Notes: generated by a model from the letters alone, not told the origin. Positions 1-8,436 are shown, numbered from the stretch's first letter. The stretch is 22,747 nucleotides of DNA from an uncultured Chitinophagaceae bacterium (GCA_937996595.1 CALKVC010000238.1:1-22747), one strand, 5' to 3'. Made by a program: numbers and translations.

Positions 1-591
1 ATATTTGCATACGATTGGTTTCCTTACCCTTTCATGTGTATCGCCGCCAAGGATATAATCCACGCCTTCGCATTGCGGAAGGTTGGCCAGGTGAATCTGC
101 TGCGATAAACCCAGATGGGCAATCACAAATACATATGCGCATTGTTCCTGGTTTTTTAGCACATCTACATAATGCGCCAGGTTTTCTTCCGGGGTCGTAT
201 AAATGATGCCTTTGCTGTAAATCGGCGATTGGCGCAAGGGCACCAGGGGGTCGGTATATCCCAAAAAGCCAATTTTCACTCCCGCCACATTCCAGATGTG
301 ATAGGGTTGAAAAATCAGTTCTCCCTTTTTTTTGTCGCCAAGATCATGGTACATATTGGCGCAAACCTTGGGCGCATTGAGCGAGCCCAGCAGCGTTTGC
401 ATCATTTTTTTGTGGTAAATTACCTTCGGGTGATTGAGTGACCTTATTACTTCTTCGGTATTATCCGTACTGCCGTTATTAACAACCAGTATGGCATCGG
501 GTTTTCTTGTCTGGTTTCTTAGCGCATCAATACATGATGCCAGCAGCTTACTGCGGTTATAAGAAACTACTACGGCTATCGCCTTTTCCAT
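1..591 (-). CDS. Hybrid frame: GT2 N-terminus joined to 5'-nucleotidase-like metallophosphatase segment (partial)
   Basis: Open for 197 codons from ATG at 591 through base 1, so the 3' end is outside the window. Residues 1 to about 60 are a typical family-2 glycosyltransferase start: a beta strand (IAVVVSYNR), then CIDALRNQT and the nucleotide-binding segment ILVVNNGSTDNTEE. From about residue 63 the protein becomes the middle of a 5'-nucleotidase/metallophosphatase: APKVCANMYHD, GVKIGFLGYTDPLVPLRQSP, AHLGLSQQI and GVDYILGGDTHERVRKPI, the last resembling that family's metal-binding GxxHxH/GGDTH region. The GT2 catalytic half and the phosphatase's own N-terminal metal motifs (DxH, GDxxxG, GNHE) are both missing, so neither activity is likely. 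The join falls at an A7 run (minus strand, about 404-412). An assembly chimera or a recombination scar is more likely than a designed fusion. The two family assignments are firm; how they came together is not. Confidence 0.7.
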   Translation of the reverse strand, partial: MEKAIAVVVSYNRSKLLASCIDALRNQTRKPDAILVVNNGSTDNTEEVIRSLNHPKVIYHKKMMQTLLGSLNAPKVCANMYHDLGDKKKGELIFQPYHIWNVAGVKIGFLGYTDPLVPLRQSPIYSKGIIYTTPEENLAHYVDVLKNQEQCAYVFVIAHLGLSQQIHLANLPQCEGVDYILGGDTHERVRKPIVCKY

Positions 592-674
592 GAAGGGTAG
601 GACTTTTTGGTTTTTAATAAGGTATCAGGTAATGGTATAACGAATTAGCAGGCTGCTTATTGCAGCAACAGGGG

Positions 675-694
675 AAAAAACGTATAAATACGTT
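675..694 (-). terminator. Weak intrinsic-terminator-like hairpin after the GT4 gene
   Basis: On the minus strand AACGTA pairs with TACGTT around a four-base loop, followed directly by a run of six T. It lies just downstream of the stop of the glycosyltransferase ending at 713. The stem has only two G-C pairs, so it is weak. A second small hairpin (GCTGC-TTATT-GCAGC, 652-666) follows without a T run. The region may end the glf transcript and mark the left border of the sugar locus. Confidence 0.35.
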
Positions 695-712
695 GTAAAT
701 GAACAGGTTATG

Positions 713-1813
713 TTATTTCACAGGTGATTTACAGGCTCCTTTAATAATGGAAAGATATACCGGGGCGTTGGCATGTATTGAATAGTTTGCTTCAACTATA
801 TCCCTGGCAGCAAGGCCTATTTTTTTCCTCAGGGAAGGATCATTCATCAGGGCAATGAGTTGCGTGATCCATTCTTCCTTTGTTTTTACCAGGAAACCTG
901 TTTTACCGTGTTCGATGATACGGTAATTGGCGCCGATTGCCGTTGCCACAACCGGAAGGCCTACTGCCATATACTGCAGCGCTTTCAGCCCGCTTTTACC
1001 AAGCACCCATTTATTGTCTAACGGTAAGGGGTACAAGCCAATATCAAAGCGCTGCAGGGTTGGCACTTCGTTTTCCACGCTCCATGGCAGCGCCTCCATA
1101 TCAATACCCTCAATATGAAAAGACGCATCTCCCATAACGATCAGCTTGAACGGTTGCTGTTCATTAAGGGCGAGCAGCATGTCTTTAAGCAGGTACAGGA
1201 ACTGCGATGTACTATGACTGCCGCTCCAGCCCAGCACCGGTTTATGGTTGTTGCTGTAAGGGTTTACCGGCAGGTAGCTCTCTGTGTTTATGGTAGAGGA
1301 AATGTCTGTTACATTTGAATTATAGGTTAAAGCCACTTCGGTAAGAAAGGGCGTACAGGCAATTACATGCTTTGCTTTTTTCATCAGGAAAAAAGGTTTG
1401 CTCCTGCCCCTGATAAAATCCATTGACCTGTTTACGACACTCTCCGCTTTCATGAAAATGGCATCATCAATGTCGTAAACCATATTCGGGTTTATAGCAA
1501 CATACAACCTTTCCATCATAGGATAACCGAATGGTGTAACCCATAAGAAAACATACAAAAGGTCGTATTGCTTTAATGTAAATGCCAGCAGCAGCCGTTT
1601 CAGGTATGCATGTAAAACCCAGTAAACTTTTTCCAGCTTATTTCTTCTGTTATACAGGATACTCTGCATCCTGTTTGAAAAAAAGGGGGACACAGTCACT
1701 TCAAAGCCTTCATTCCTCCAGCTTTCGAAGTATTGTTCATATTTTAACCGCTGCCCGGGAGCAATATTCTCGGGATGCGGGCAAATAACCAGTATTTTTT
1801 TCTTTTCCCCCAT
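713..1813 (-). CDS. Glycosyltransferase, family 4 (GT-B fold)
   Basis: 366 residues, a normal length for GT4. It should transfer a sugar from a nucleotide donor onto the growing lipid-linked repeat unit at the cytoplasmic face of the inner membrane. The N-terminal Rossmann half begins ILVICPHPENIAPGQRLKYE and carries YDIDDAIF near residue 113. The C-terminal half has GWSGSHST near 194 and the donor-site stretch GLKALQYMAVGLPVVAT near 275-290. The usual EGF segment before that helix is replaced by WVLGKSG, an atypical but known variant. The start ATG lies 8 bp after the glf stop, so the two are probably co-transcribed. Following UDP-galactopyranose mutase, it is a candidate galactofuranosyltransferase, but only by position. 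No signal peptide is seen. Confidence 0.85.
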   Translation of the reverse strand: MGEKKKILVICPHPENIAPGQRLKYEQYFESWRNEGFEVTVSPFFSNRMQSILYNRRNKLEKVYWVLHAYLKRLLLAFTLKQYDLLYVFLWVTPFGYPMMERLYVAINPNMVYDIDDAIFMKAESVVNRSMDFIRGRSKPFFLMKKAKHVIACTPFLTEVALTYNSNVTDISSTINTESYLPVNPYSNNHKPVLGWSGSHSTSQFLYLLKDMLLALNEQQPFKLIVMGDASFHIEGIDMEALPWSVENEVPTLQRFDIGLYPLPLDNKWVLGKSGLKALQYMAVGLPVVATAIGANYRIIEHGKTGFLVKTKEEWITQLIALMNDPSLRKKIGLAARDIVEANYSIHANAPVYLSIIKGACKSPVK

Positions 1814-1821
1814 TGCGCTGG

Positions 1822-2985
1822 TTAATCGTTTTCTTCATTTGAAAAAACCGGTAAGGGCCTGTTGCTTTCCAAACATGACACAAATGTATCTGCAAACTCA
1901 ATGGCTTCACCAATTACATGATGCATATCCATATACCGGTATGTGGCCAGGCGCCCCAGGAACGAAACCCCTTTTAACAAAAGGGCCTGTTTACGGTATT
2001 GCTGCAGGATTTGTTTGTCTTCACTGAGTCTTTTGGGATAATATGGCTGGTCGCCTTCCCCGGTTTCTTTACTGTATTCTTTAAAATAAACGGTTTTTTC
2101 ATGCTGTTCCCAGGGAGTGAAATGCTTATGTTCGGCAATCCTTGTATATGGGATACTTTCATCGCAATAATTCATCTGTGCGGTGCCCTGGTAATCTCCG
2201 GATGCATAGTGTTTTTCAAATGTAACGGTTCTATACCCGAGCTTTCCTGCATTATAACGGAAATATGCATCTATGGGCCCTGTATAAAAAACATGGTCGT
2301 ACCCGCTCACATCATCAATGCCCGGTTTAAATGCAGTATTAAGCGAAACCTGTATGCCCGGGTGATCGATCATCCGTTGCATAATGGCTGTGTATCCGTC
2401 TACCGGAATGCCCGTATACAGGTTATTATGGTAATTATCGTCATAGTTAAACCGAACAGGTATCCTTTTAAGAATGGATGCCGGTAGTTCCGAAGGTTCG
2501 CAACCCCATTGTTTCTTTGTGTATCCGTAAAAAAAAGCCCTGTACAGGCCTTCCCCGATGAACTGCAATGCCTGTTCCTCAAAATTGGCTGCTGCAGTTA
2601 TGCGCTTATCCGCCTGTAACGCTAAAAAATTTTGCGCTTCTTCAGGATTGAATTGCTTATTGAAAAACTGGTTGATGGTCATCAGGTTTACCGGCAGCGG
2701 GTATACTTTTCCGTTGCTTATTGCTTTCACCCTGTGCACATATGGCCTTAATTCTCCAAAACTGTTTACATAATCCCATATTTCCTTCTTATCTGTATTG
2801 AAAATATGCGGGCCGTAATGATGCAGCATCACTCCTGTTTCTGCGTCGCGGGATGTATGGCAGTTGCCGCCGATATGTTCCCGCTCGTCAATGATGAGTA
2901 TGCTGCAACCAGTTTTATTAACCAGGCAATTGGCTAACACACAGCCGGAAAAACCCGAACCAACAATCAAATAGCGGTTTGCCAT
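1822..2985 (-). CDS. glf: UDP-galactopyranose mutase
   Basis: 387 residues, full length for the family. It interconverts UDP-galactopyranose and UDP-galactofuranose using reduced FAD, supplying the Galf donor. The N-terminus has the FAD-binding glycine motif VGSGFSGCVLA, then IIDEREHIGGNCHT and the family-typical HHYGPHIFNTDKKEIWDYV. Further on are YKVYPLP-like (NGKVYPLPVNLMT) and FFYGYTKKQWG, and the C-terminal R-x-Y-x-Y-x-DM (RLATYRYMDMHHVIGEA). All are hallmarks of Glf. It is the first gene of the left minus-strand group. The upstream gap to the divergent methyltransferase contains TTGACA-like and TACTTTTA sequences on the minus strand, but the spacing is too short for a convincing promoter. 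Identity is very secure. Confidence 0.96.
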   Translation of the reverse strand: MANRYLIVGSGFSGCVLANCLVNKTGCSILIIDEREHIGGNCHTSRDAETGVMLHHYGPHIFNTDKKEIWDYVNSFGELRPYVHRVKAISNGKVYPLPVNLMTINQFFNKQFNPEEAQNFLALQADKRITAAANFEEQALQFIGEGLYRAFFYGYTKKQWGCEPSELPASILKRIPVRFNYDDNYHNNLYTGIPVDGYTAIMQRMIDHPGIQVSLNTAFKPGIDDVSGYDHVFYTGPIDAYFRYNAGKLGYRTVTFEKHYASGDYQGTAQMNYCDESIPYTRIAEHKHFTPWEQHEKTVYFKEYSKETGEGDQPYYPKRLSEDKQILQQYRKQALLLKGVSFLGRLATYRYMDMHHVIGEAIEFADTFVSCLESNRPLPVFSNEEND

Positions 2986-3114
2986 CGGTAAGAATTACGG
3001 TTTAACTTGAATGCTGTAAAAGTAAAATAAACTTTCTGTCAATGTTCACTCTCCTGAAAAAATGGTCCATTTGGATGATTTTCATATGCTGCTCCGCCAA
3101 ACAGCCATATACCT

Positions 3115-3122
3115 TATTTTTG
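3115..3122 (+). promoter_or_regulatory. Possible Bacteroidota -7 element (TAnnTTTG)
   Basis: TATTTTTG matches the Bacteroidota sigma-ABfr -7 consensus TAnnTTTG. It sits inside TTATTTTTGCGC (3114-3125), and the same 12-mer occurs on the minus strand at 21958-21969 ahead of another gene. No TTTG is seen at the usual -33 spacing. If used, the leader before ATG 3134 would be under ten bases, which is short. Confidence 0.3.
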
Positions 3123-3133
3123 CGCAACGAAAA

Positions 3134-4036
3134 ATGAGATCATCATATACAAATACACCTCTTTCAAGTATTCAGGCATCCAACCGAAGCATAGCCATTT
3201 TTCCAACCGGCGAGGATAATATTGATAACGAAGTGGTGAAATCATTTGGCGACGAATGGCTGAAATTTCATGATTTTTCTGATGAAATCATCAATGATAT
3301 TGCAAAAGAATATTTCGATATCGTGGATGAAACCATCGTAAATAAAAATACTTATATGCTTGATGCCGGTTGTGGAACCGGCAGGTGGACCAGGTTCCTC
3401 TCCCGTAAAGCAGGGTTCATAGAAGCTGTTGACCCCAGTAATTCCATATTCGCCGCTGACAGGCTGTTAGCCGATATTGAAAATGTAAGGCTCACCAAGG
3501 CAAGCATTGAAACGCTGCCCTTTGCAGATGAAACGTTTGATTTTGTGATGAGCATAGGGGTGCTGCATCATATTCCCGATACGCAAAAAGCGATGCAGGA
3601 CTGTGTGAAGAAGGTGAAACGGGGAGGCTATTTTTATTGTTACCTGTACCATAACCTTGAAACCAGGGGCTGGTGGTTTAAAACACTATACTGGCTCAGC
3701 AACCAGTTACGTAAGATCGTGTGCCGGTTACCGGCAGGTTTAAAAAGGTTTGTTTGCGACATCCTGGCGATTGTAATATACATGCCGCTGGTGCTTTGGG
3801 TAAGGTTCCTGGTGCTCATCGGGCTTAGAAAGATAGCTGTAAAAATGCCGCTGAGCGCATACAACAACAAATCATTTTTTGTTATCCGCAATGATGCCCT
3901 TGATAAATTCGGCACCAGGCTGGAACAGCGTTTTTCAAAAAAGCAGGTGGAGGAGATGATGAGAAAATGCGGACTGGAGAACATTGTGATAAGCCCGCTT
4001 ACTCCTTTTTACCATGCAATTGGCCGCAAATCCTGA
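3134..4036 (+). CDS. Class I SAM-dependent methyltransferase
   Basis: About 300 residues from ATG 3134. An in-frame ATG at 3062 would add 24 residues with no family resemblance, and a promoter-like TATTTTTG lies between the two, so 3134 is preferred. Motif I is LDAGCGTGRWTRFL near residue 76. The post-I acidic residue is in EAVDPSNSIF, then LPFADETFDFVMSIGVLHHI (motifs II-III) and VKKVKRGGYFYCYLYHNL. A strongly hydrophobic stretch (residues about 204-230, around AIVIYMPLVLWVRFLVLIGL) suggests membrane association, as in methyltransferases working on lipid-linked glycans. Its substrate is unknown; sugar O-methylation is the best guess from the locus. It is the only interior plus-strand gene and ends 22 bp from the stop of the convergent glycosyltransferase. 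Confidence 0.85.
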   Translation: MRSSYTNTPLSSIQASNRSIAIFPTGEDNIDNEVVKSFGDEWLKFHDFSDEIINDIAKEYFDIVDETIVNKNTYMLDAGCGTGRWTRFLSRKAGFIEAVDPSNSIFAADRLLADIENVRLTKASIETLPFADETFDFVMSIGVLHHIPDTQKAMQDCVKKVKRGGYFYCYLYHNLETRGWWFKTLYWLSNQLRKIVCRLPAGLKRFVCDILAIVIYMPLVLWVRFLVLIGLRKIAVKMPLSAYNNKSFFVIRNDALDKFGTRLEQRFSKKQVEEMMRKCGLENIVISPLTPFYHAIGRKS

Positions 4037-4058
4037 TTTGCCGTAAATAAGTATCATG

Positions 4059-5291
4059 TCAATCGCCGAGAATGGCTCTATATACTTTACGGTAACGGTT
4101 AACTGCTTCTGATAAGCTGTAATACGCTTTTGCCCCTTCCCTTATTTCATCACTGTTAAAATGCATGCCAACGGCAATCTTATCTGCCGTTTCGCTAAAT
4201 GATGTTTCTGAAAAATCCTGTAACACGTATCCGGCATGGTATTTTGAAACTATTTCTGCCACATCTCCCACGCCGCTGTTGGTAATAACCGGTATACCCA
4301 TGGCCATTATCTCGCCATGCTTGGTTGGTGAGGATGATATTTTTGAATAGCAGGGTTTAATGAAAAACAAGGCATAGTTGCTGAAAGACAATAATACCGG
4401 TACTTCATTCCTGGCAGCCTGCCTGGTGATGATCTTCTGCGGATCCATGCCATACTGTGAAGCCGCAGCCCCAATCACTTCATGCCTGTGCGGGGAGATG
4501 AACAGGAATTTTGCTTCAGGAAACCTGTCGGCCAGCCTTTTACAAAAACGCATCATTTCACCGGTAAGGTACCAGCCGCCGATAGAACCGAGGTATGAGA
4601 ATACCATATCACCTGGTTTTATTCCTAACTCTGAGCGTAATTGTTCTTTCAGCTGCATATTGATATTCATCGGATCAAACAGTTCAAGGTCGGCGCTGCA
4701 GGGAATAACCTCAATGCGTAGGGGCTGTTTTTGAATATGTTGCCAGGAAAGCATTTCCTTTCTGGCTGCATAGGTGAGGCAGGTTATATATTCCGCTTTC
4801 TCAAGGCATTCGTGCTCATGATTCTTAAAAAACCGGTAAACCGCTTTATATAAAGGGTTTGACAGGTTCCACATTCCACCATCTACCCGTTCATCTGCCC
4901 AAAAACCCCTTACATCGTTCAGAAAAAGGGTACCGAATTTTTTCTTCAGCCATAATGCCACCAATGTTGGAAGTCCGGGGCGGGTATGCACCATCAGGAA
5001 CGGGTCATCCGTATATAATTGACGGGCTTTTTTTTTCAGCATGAAGTAGTCATACACCGAAGAAAGCAGGGGCGGGTTCTTATGATACGGAATGCTTATC
5101 CATTTGATAGGAAAACCAGCTATTGCCTTTTCAACAAAATGCCTGTTACGCTGAAACTGTTCAGGTTTATCGCAACTAATGATGCTGAACCTATACCCGG
5201 AAGCAGTAAGGCCTTTCAGGTAAGGTATCACCTGGCTTTGGCCCAATGGGTCGGTCATACCATCATAGGAAATGAAAAGAACATGCTTCAT
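4059..5291 (-). CDS. Glycosyltransferase, family 4
   Basis: 410 residues. The N-terminal half begins LFISYDGMTDPLGQSQVIPY, a signature common in Bacteroidota polysaccharide GT4 enzymes, with the glycine-rich acceptor loop at DPLGQSQ. Later are TRPGLPTLVALWLKKKFG and GFWADERVDGG. The C-terminal domain has MVFSYLGSIGGWYLTGEM and the donor-binding SPTKHGEIMAMGIPVITNSG (about residues 325-350). There is no signal peptide or membrane span, so it should be a cytoplasmic or peripheral enzyme. It is the last gene of the long minus-strand run, 15 bp after asnB, and faces the plus-strand methyltransferase. Linkage and donor cannot be read from the sequence. Confidence 0.9.
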   Translation of the reverse strand: MKHVLFISYDGMTDPLGQSQVIPYLKGLTASGYRFSIISCDKPEQFQRNRHFVEKAIAGFPIKWISIPYHKNPPLLSSVYDYFMLKKKARQLYTDDPFLMVHTRPGLPTLVALWLKKKFGTLFLNDVRGFWADERVDGGMWNLSNPLYKAVYRFFKNHEHECLEKAEYITCLTYAARKEMLSWQHIQKQPLRIEVIPCSADLELFDPMNINMQLKEQLRSELGIKPGDMVFSYLGSIGGWYLTGEMMRFCKRLADRFPEAKFLFISPHRHEVIGAAASQYGMDPQKIITRQAARNEVPVLLSFSNYALFFIKPCYSKISSSPTKHGEIMAMGIPVITNSGVGDVAEIVSKYHAGYVLQDFSETSFSETADKIAVGMHFNSDEIREGAKAYYSLSEAVNRYRKVYRAILGD

Positions 5292-5306
5292 GGTCGGTTA
5301 CTTATA

Positions 5307-7220
5307 TTAGTCCATCCATTTTTTATACCACATCTGAAACATCAGCAGGTACCAGAAAAGCCCGTTGTAATTTCTGTCGTTAAGGAAAAAACGTTTAATG
5401 ATATGATGAACACCTTGCATTTTGAACAAACCATGTTTTTCAAAAGCGGCATCATTCATGAATTCATCGGCGTAATAACGCAGGTCGTTCCGCAGCCATG
5501 CAAACACCGGAACCCCGAAGCCCATTTTGGGCCTTTCCATCATTTCCTTCGGTACATAATCGTGTACAATCTCTTTGAGCAGGTATTTCATGTTACTGCC
5601 ATTCATTTTCAGGTTTTCCGGCAGTGATGCCGCAAATTCTATCAGCCTGTGATCAAGCAGCGGTTCCCTTCCTTCCAGCGAAGTGGTCATGCCGGCCCTG
5701 TCTACCTTCACCAGTATATCGTCGGTCATGTACGTTTTATAATCTATGGCAAGCATCCTGTCCAGTTCACCCAGCGATGGATGCAGCAAATGCTCGGAAT
5801 CAAAGAACGATAAAGGCCTTTCCACTTTCATGGCAAGCAGGTTTTCCAACTGCCTGCTTGTATAAACCTGTGATAACAGCACATCCATGATGGCGGGTGC
5901 TGTCACCTTCGGTTCATGGAAAAGGTCAATCAGCCTTTGTTTCTTGATAGCAACCGCCGTATTTCCTGTAATCTTTTCCAGCAAGCGGTTGGGAACATGA
6001 TTAAGCAGTTTACCGGCAGGTTTTTTCAACGGGCCAGGCACCTTGTTAATCTTACGTAAAAAATCGAGTGCCAGCGGATATTTGGTATATCCTGCAAAGG
6101 TTTCATCTCCGGCATCGGCACTCAAAGCCACGGTTACATCTTTGCGGGCTAGTTTACTAACGAGTGTGGTTGGTATGATGGAAGAATCGCCAAACGGTTC
6201 ATCACAATAAAAAGGGATGTCAGGAATAATTTCCTGTGCTTCTTTTGTAGTGCAGTAATGTTCGGTATGGTCTGTTTGCAGGTGCATTGCCACTTTTTTG
6301 GCAAACCCAGCTTCATTATGGTCTTCCTCAAAAAAACCGATTGTATAGGTTTTTATTTTTTCTGACTGATGTGCCTGCAATAAAGCTGCCACAGCTGTAC
6401 TGTCGTATCCGCCACTGAGAAACACGCCAACGGGCACATCAGAAACCATACGGTACCTGCATGCTGAAATGAGTAGTTCTTCTGTCTTTTTTTTAGCTTC
6501 GGAAGCTGACAGGTTTACTTTGGGTTTATTATAAAAATCATACACATCCCAGTACTTATGTATCGTATATGCCTTATCGTTAATTGAAAAACTGAGGTAA
6601 TGCCCGGGCACCAGTTTATGAGTATCTGTAAAAATTGATAACGGTGCCTGTATATATCCATACTGCAGGAACTGGTGCAGCGCCTGCCGGTTTATTTCTT
6701 TTTTAAATGCCGGATGCCGGTGAAAACTTTTCAGTTCCGATGCAAACATGAAGAGGCCTTTATGCCAGTAGAAATAAAAAGGTTTTACCCCGGCCCTGTC
6801 ACGGAAACAGGTAATTTCATGCTTTACCGTATCATAAATAACAAAACTGAACATGCCGATGAACCTTGCTATCATGCCTGTTCCCCATTGTTCCCATGCA
6901 TGTAAAATCACTTCCGTATCAGAATGAGTATTGAAAGCATGGCCTAACTCCTCCAACTCTTTTTTTACCGATTCGTAATTATACATTTCGCCGTTAAACA
7001 CAATGCAATAATGCTTGTACCACATGGGTTGAGACGCTGCTGCACTCAGGTCGATAATTGATAACCGGCGATGCCCCAAACCTACCTGGTGGCCCTGCTG
7101 CTGGAAAAATTCATACCCGCCGCCATCAGGGCCGCGATGTATGAGCACATCTGTGCATTGCACCAATACATCACGGGATGACGAATTGTTGAAGTCAATA
7201 AATCCTGCAATACCACACAT
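5307..7220 (-). CDS. asnB: Asparagine synthase (glutamine-hydrolysing) family amidotransferase
   Basis: 637 residues. The N-terminal Ntn glutaminase begins MCGIAGF (Cys2 nucleophile) with GHRRLSIIDLS, VFNGEMYNY and the glutamine-site HSDTEV. The synthetase domain has the PP-loop SGGYDST at 269-275, LSADAGDETFAGY (family usual: SGDGGDELFGGY), and DRAGMTTSLEGREPLLDH. Both halves are intact, so glutamine-derived ammonia could be transferred to an AMP-activated carboxylate. Inside a polysaccharide operon such proteins are thought to amidate a sugar carboxyl group (a uronamide, as proposed for WbpS of Pseudomonas O6) rather than make asparagine; here that is inference. Free asparagine synthesis remains possible. 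The start has a possible -7 element about 70 bp upstream. Confidence 0.9.
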   Translation of the reverse strand: MCGIAGFIDFNNSSSRDVLVQCTDVLIHRGPDGGGYEFFQQQGHQVGLGHRRLSIIDLSAAASQPMWYKHYCIVFNGEMYNYESVKKELEELGHAFNTHSDTEVILHAWEQWGTGMIARFIGMFSFVIYDTVKHEITCFRDRAGVKPFYFYWHKGLFMFASELKSFHRHPAFKKEINRQALHQFLQYGYIQAPLSIFTDTHKLVPGHYLSFSINDKAYTIHKYWDVYDFYNKPKVNLSASEAKKKTEELLISACRYRMVSDVPVGVFLSGGYDSTAVAALLQAHQSEKIKTYTIGFFEEDHNEAGFAKKVAMHLQTDHTEHYCTTKEAQEIIPDIPFYCDEPFGDSSIIPTTLVSKLARKDVTVALSADAGDETFAGYTKYPLALDFLRKINKVPGPLKKPAGKLLNHVPNRLLEKITGNTAVAIKKQRLIDLFHEPKVTAPAIMDVLLSQVYTSRQLENLLAMKVERPLSFFDSEHLLHPSLGELDRMLAIDYKTYMTDDILVKVDRAGMTTSLEGREPLLDHRLIEFAASLPENLKMNGSNMKYLLKEIVHDYVPKEMMERPKMGFGVPVFAWLRNDLRYYADEFMNDAAFEKHGLFKMQGVHHIIKRFFLNDRNYNGLFWYLLMFQMWYKKWMD

Positions 7221-7291
7221 GTATCTAATTATTTAAGCAGTTGCGAAATTAACGAATTATGCAACCCATAAAGCAGTTGTTACCATTAACC

Positions 7292-7299
7292 CAAAACTA
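7292..7299 (-). promoter_or_regulatory. Possible Bacteroidota -7 element upstream of asnB
   Basis: TAGTTTTG on the minus strand matches TAnnTTTG exactly. It lies in the 81-bp gap between the upstream glycosyltransferase stop and the asnB start, one of the wider gaps in this otherwise packed run. No TTTG is found at the expected -33 distance, so an internal promoter is only a possibility. Confidence 0.25.
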
Positions 7300-7301
7300 C
7301 A

Positions 7302-8420
7302 TCAATCAAACCTGTTATAAAGGGAGATATAATAAGCGGCTGATACCCGGATGGAATAATTTTCCTCAACGAATGCCCTGGCGGCTTTCATTTTTTGCTT
7401 TAATTGATTTTCGTCTAATGTTAAGATGGAAAGCAGCCCATCAGCTATGTCATTGGCAGAAAACTGTTCGGGTACATAGTATGAAAATTCAGGCGCTGCC
7501 ATCAACCGGGTTGTGCCAACATCAGTTACCAGCGGAATATTTCCCGCTGACATACCTTCCAGCAAACTTTTTGATGGATAATTGTTTCGCAACTGTACAG
7601 AGAAAACAACTTTGCTCTTTGCCAGTATTGTTTCCGGGTCATTGGCCATCCGCATTTCTACGGGCAGGTTCCTGAATGCTTCGCTCTCCAATATTTGTTG
7701 CATTTCTTTTTCCTGCTGTCCATAGCCAAGAAATATGAATTTATATCCTGCAATACCGGCTTCATTTAGTTTGCTGCAAACCTGTGGCAATGCTTCCAAC
7801 AGCCTTACAGCCTGCTTTACATAAAAGAAACGCCCCAGGAATACGAACCAGTTTTCCTTACTGTCATCCTGCACGGGTTTAAAGACAGTTGTATCTGTAA
7901 AGCTTCCGGGTGTGAAATGTATGCGGTTTTTCCTGTAAAAAAAATACCGGCATAGTTTCCTGTATACAACCGGGTCAATGATGTCGGCCCGGTTTGACCT
8001 GAAAATATTAAGCAGGTATAATATCCTTCCTTTCATATTCACATTTCCCAGGCTGCTCTCCGTTAACGAATAAACGCTTTTTTTGTGCCTTACCGGAAAG
8101 ATGAATGTGGGGTACGAAAGGATAAAATGTACGATATCGGTTTCCGGTACATGATCACAAACAAACCGATACAGTTTTTTCTGGAAAGAGATTACCGGTT
8201 CATCAAAACCGATATGGTAAACACAGATATGCGTTTGATGCGGGTTTACCAGCTTGGATAATGTTTCATTGGCCCTGATAGATTCCTGTAACGGTGCTGA
8301 AATAACCAGTTTTGGGTTAAACTGATCCTGGTTTTCCCTCAGATACGCCCATAGTTCAATAAATCTTTTTTCCGCTCCGCCGATGGCAGCCGTAGGTATG
8401 ATATAATGAACCGTTTTCAT
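7302..8420 (-). CDS. Glycosyltransferase, family 4
   Basis: 372 residues. The N-terminus MKTVHYIIPTAAIGGAEKRF carries the GGAE loop typical of GT4 enzymes. The C-terminal half shows NWFVFLGRFFYVKQAVRLLE (about 190-210), a YKFIFLGYGQQEKEM strand and the donor-site segment YPSKSLLEGMSAGNIPLVTD (about 290-315), where the Glu of LLEGMSAG corresponds to the second Glu of the E-x7-E motif. It follows the amidotransferase WbuX-type gene by 16 bp and precedes asnB, so it may transfer the amidated sugar. That link is positional only. No membrane segment or signal peptide. Confidence 0.88.
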   Translation of the reverse strand: MKTVHYIIPTAAIGGAEKRFIELWAYLRENQDQFNPKLVISAPLQESIRANETLSKLVNPHQTHICVYHIGFDEPVISFQKKLYRFVCDHVPETDIVHFILSYPTFIFPVRHKKSVYSLTESSLGNVNMKGRILYLLNIFRSNRADIIDPVVYRKLCRYFFYRKNRIHFTPGSFTDTTVFKPVQDDSKENWFVFLGRFFYVKQAVRLLEALPQVCSKLNEAGIAGYKFIFLGYGQQEKEMQQILESEAFRNLPVEMRMANDPETILAKSKVVFSVQLRNNYPSKSLLEGMSAGNIPLVTDVGTTRLMAAPEFSYYVPEQFSANDIADGLLSILTLDENQLKQKMKAARAFVEENYSIRVSAAYYISLYNRFD

Positions 8421-8436
8421 GATAGATAACGGGCGT

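Noticed and set aside
1999..2487. Plus-strand open frame of 162 codons antisense to glf
   Set aside because: It mirrors a highly conserved glf on the other strand and has no recognisable motif; treated as a shadow, like the other antisense frames.
3000..3050. TTGACA and TACTTTTA on the minus strand as a glf promoter
   Set aside because: The spacing between the two is too short for either the Bacteroidota -33/-7 pattern or a sigma-70 promoter.
3062..3133. ATG at 3062 as start of the plus-strand methyltransferase
   Set aside because: The added 24 residues show no methyltransferase resemblance and a promoter-like box falls within them, though it cannot be excluded.
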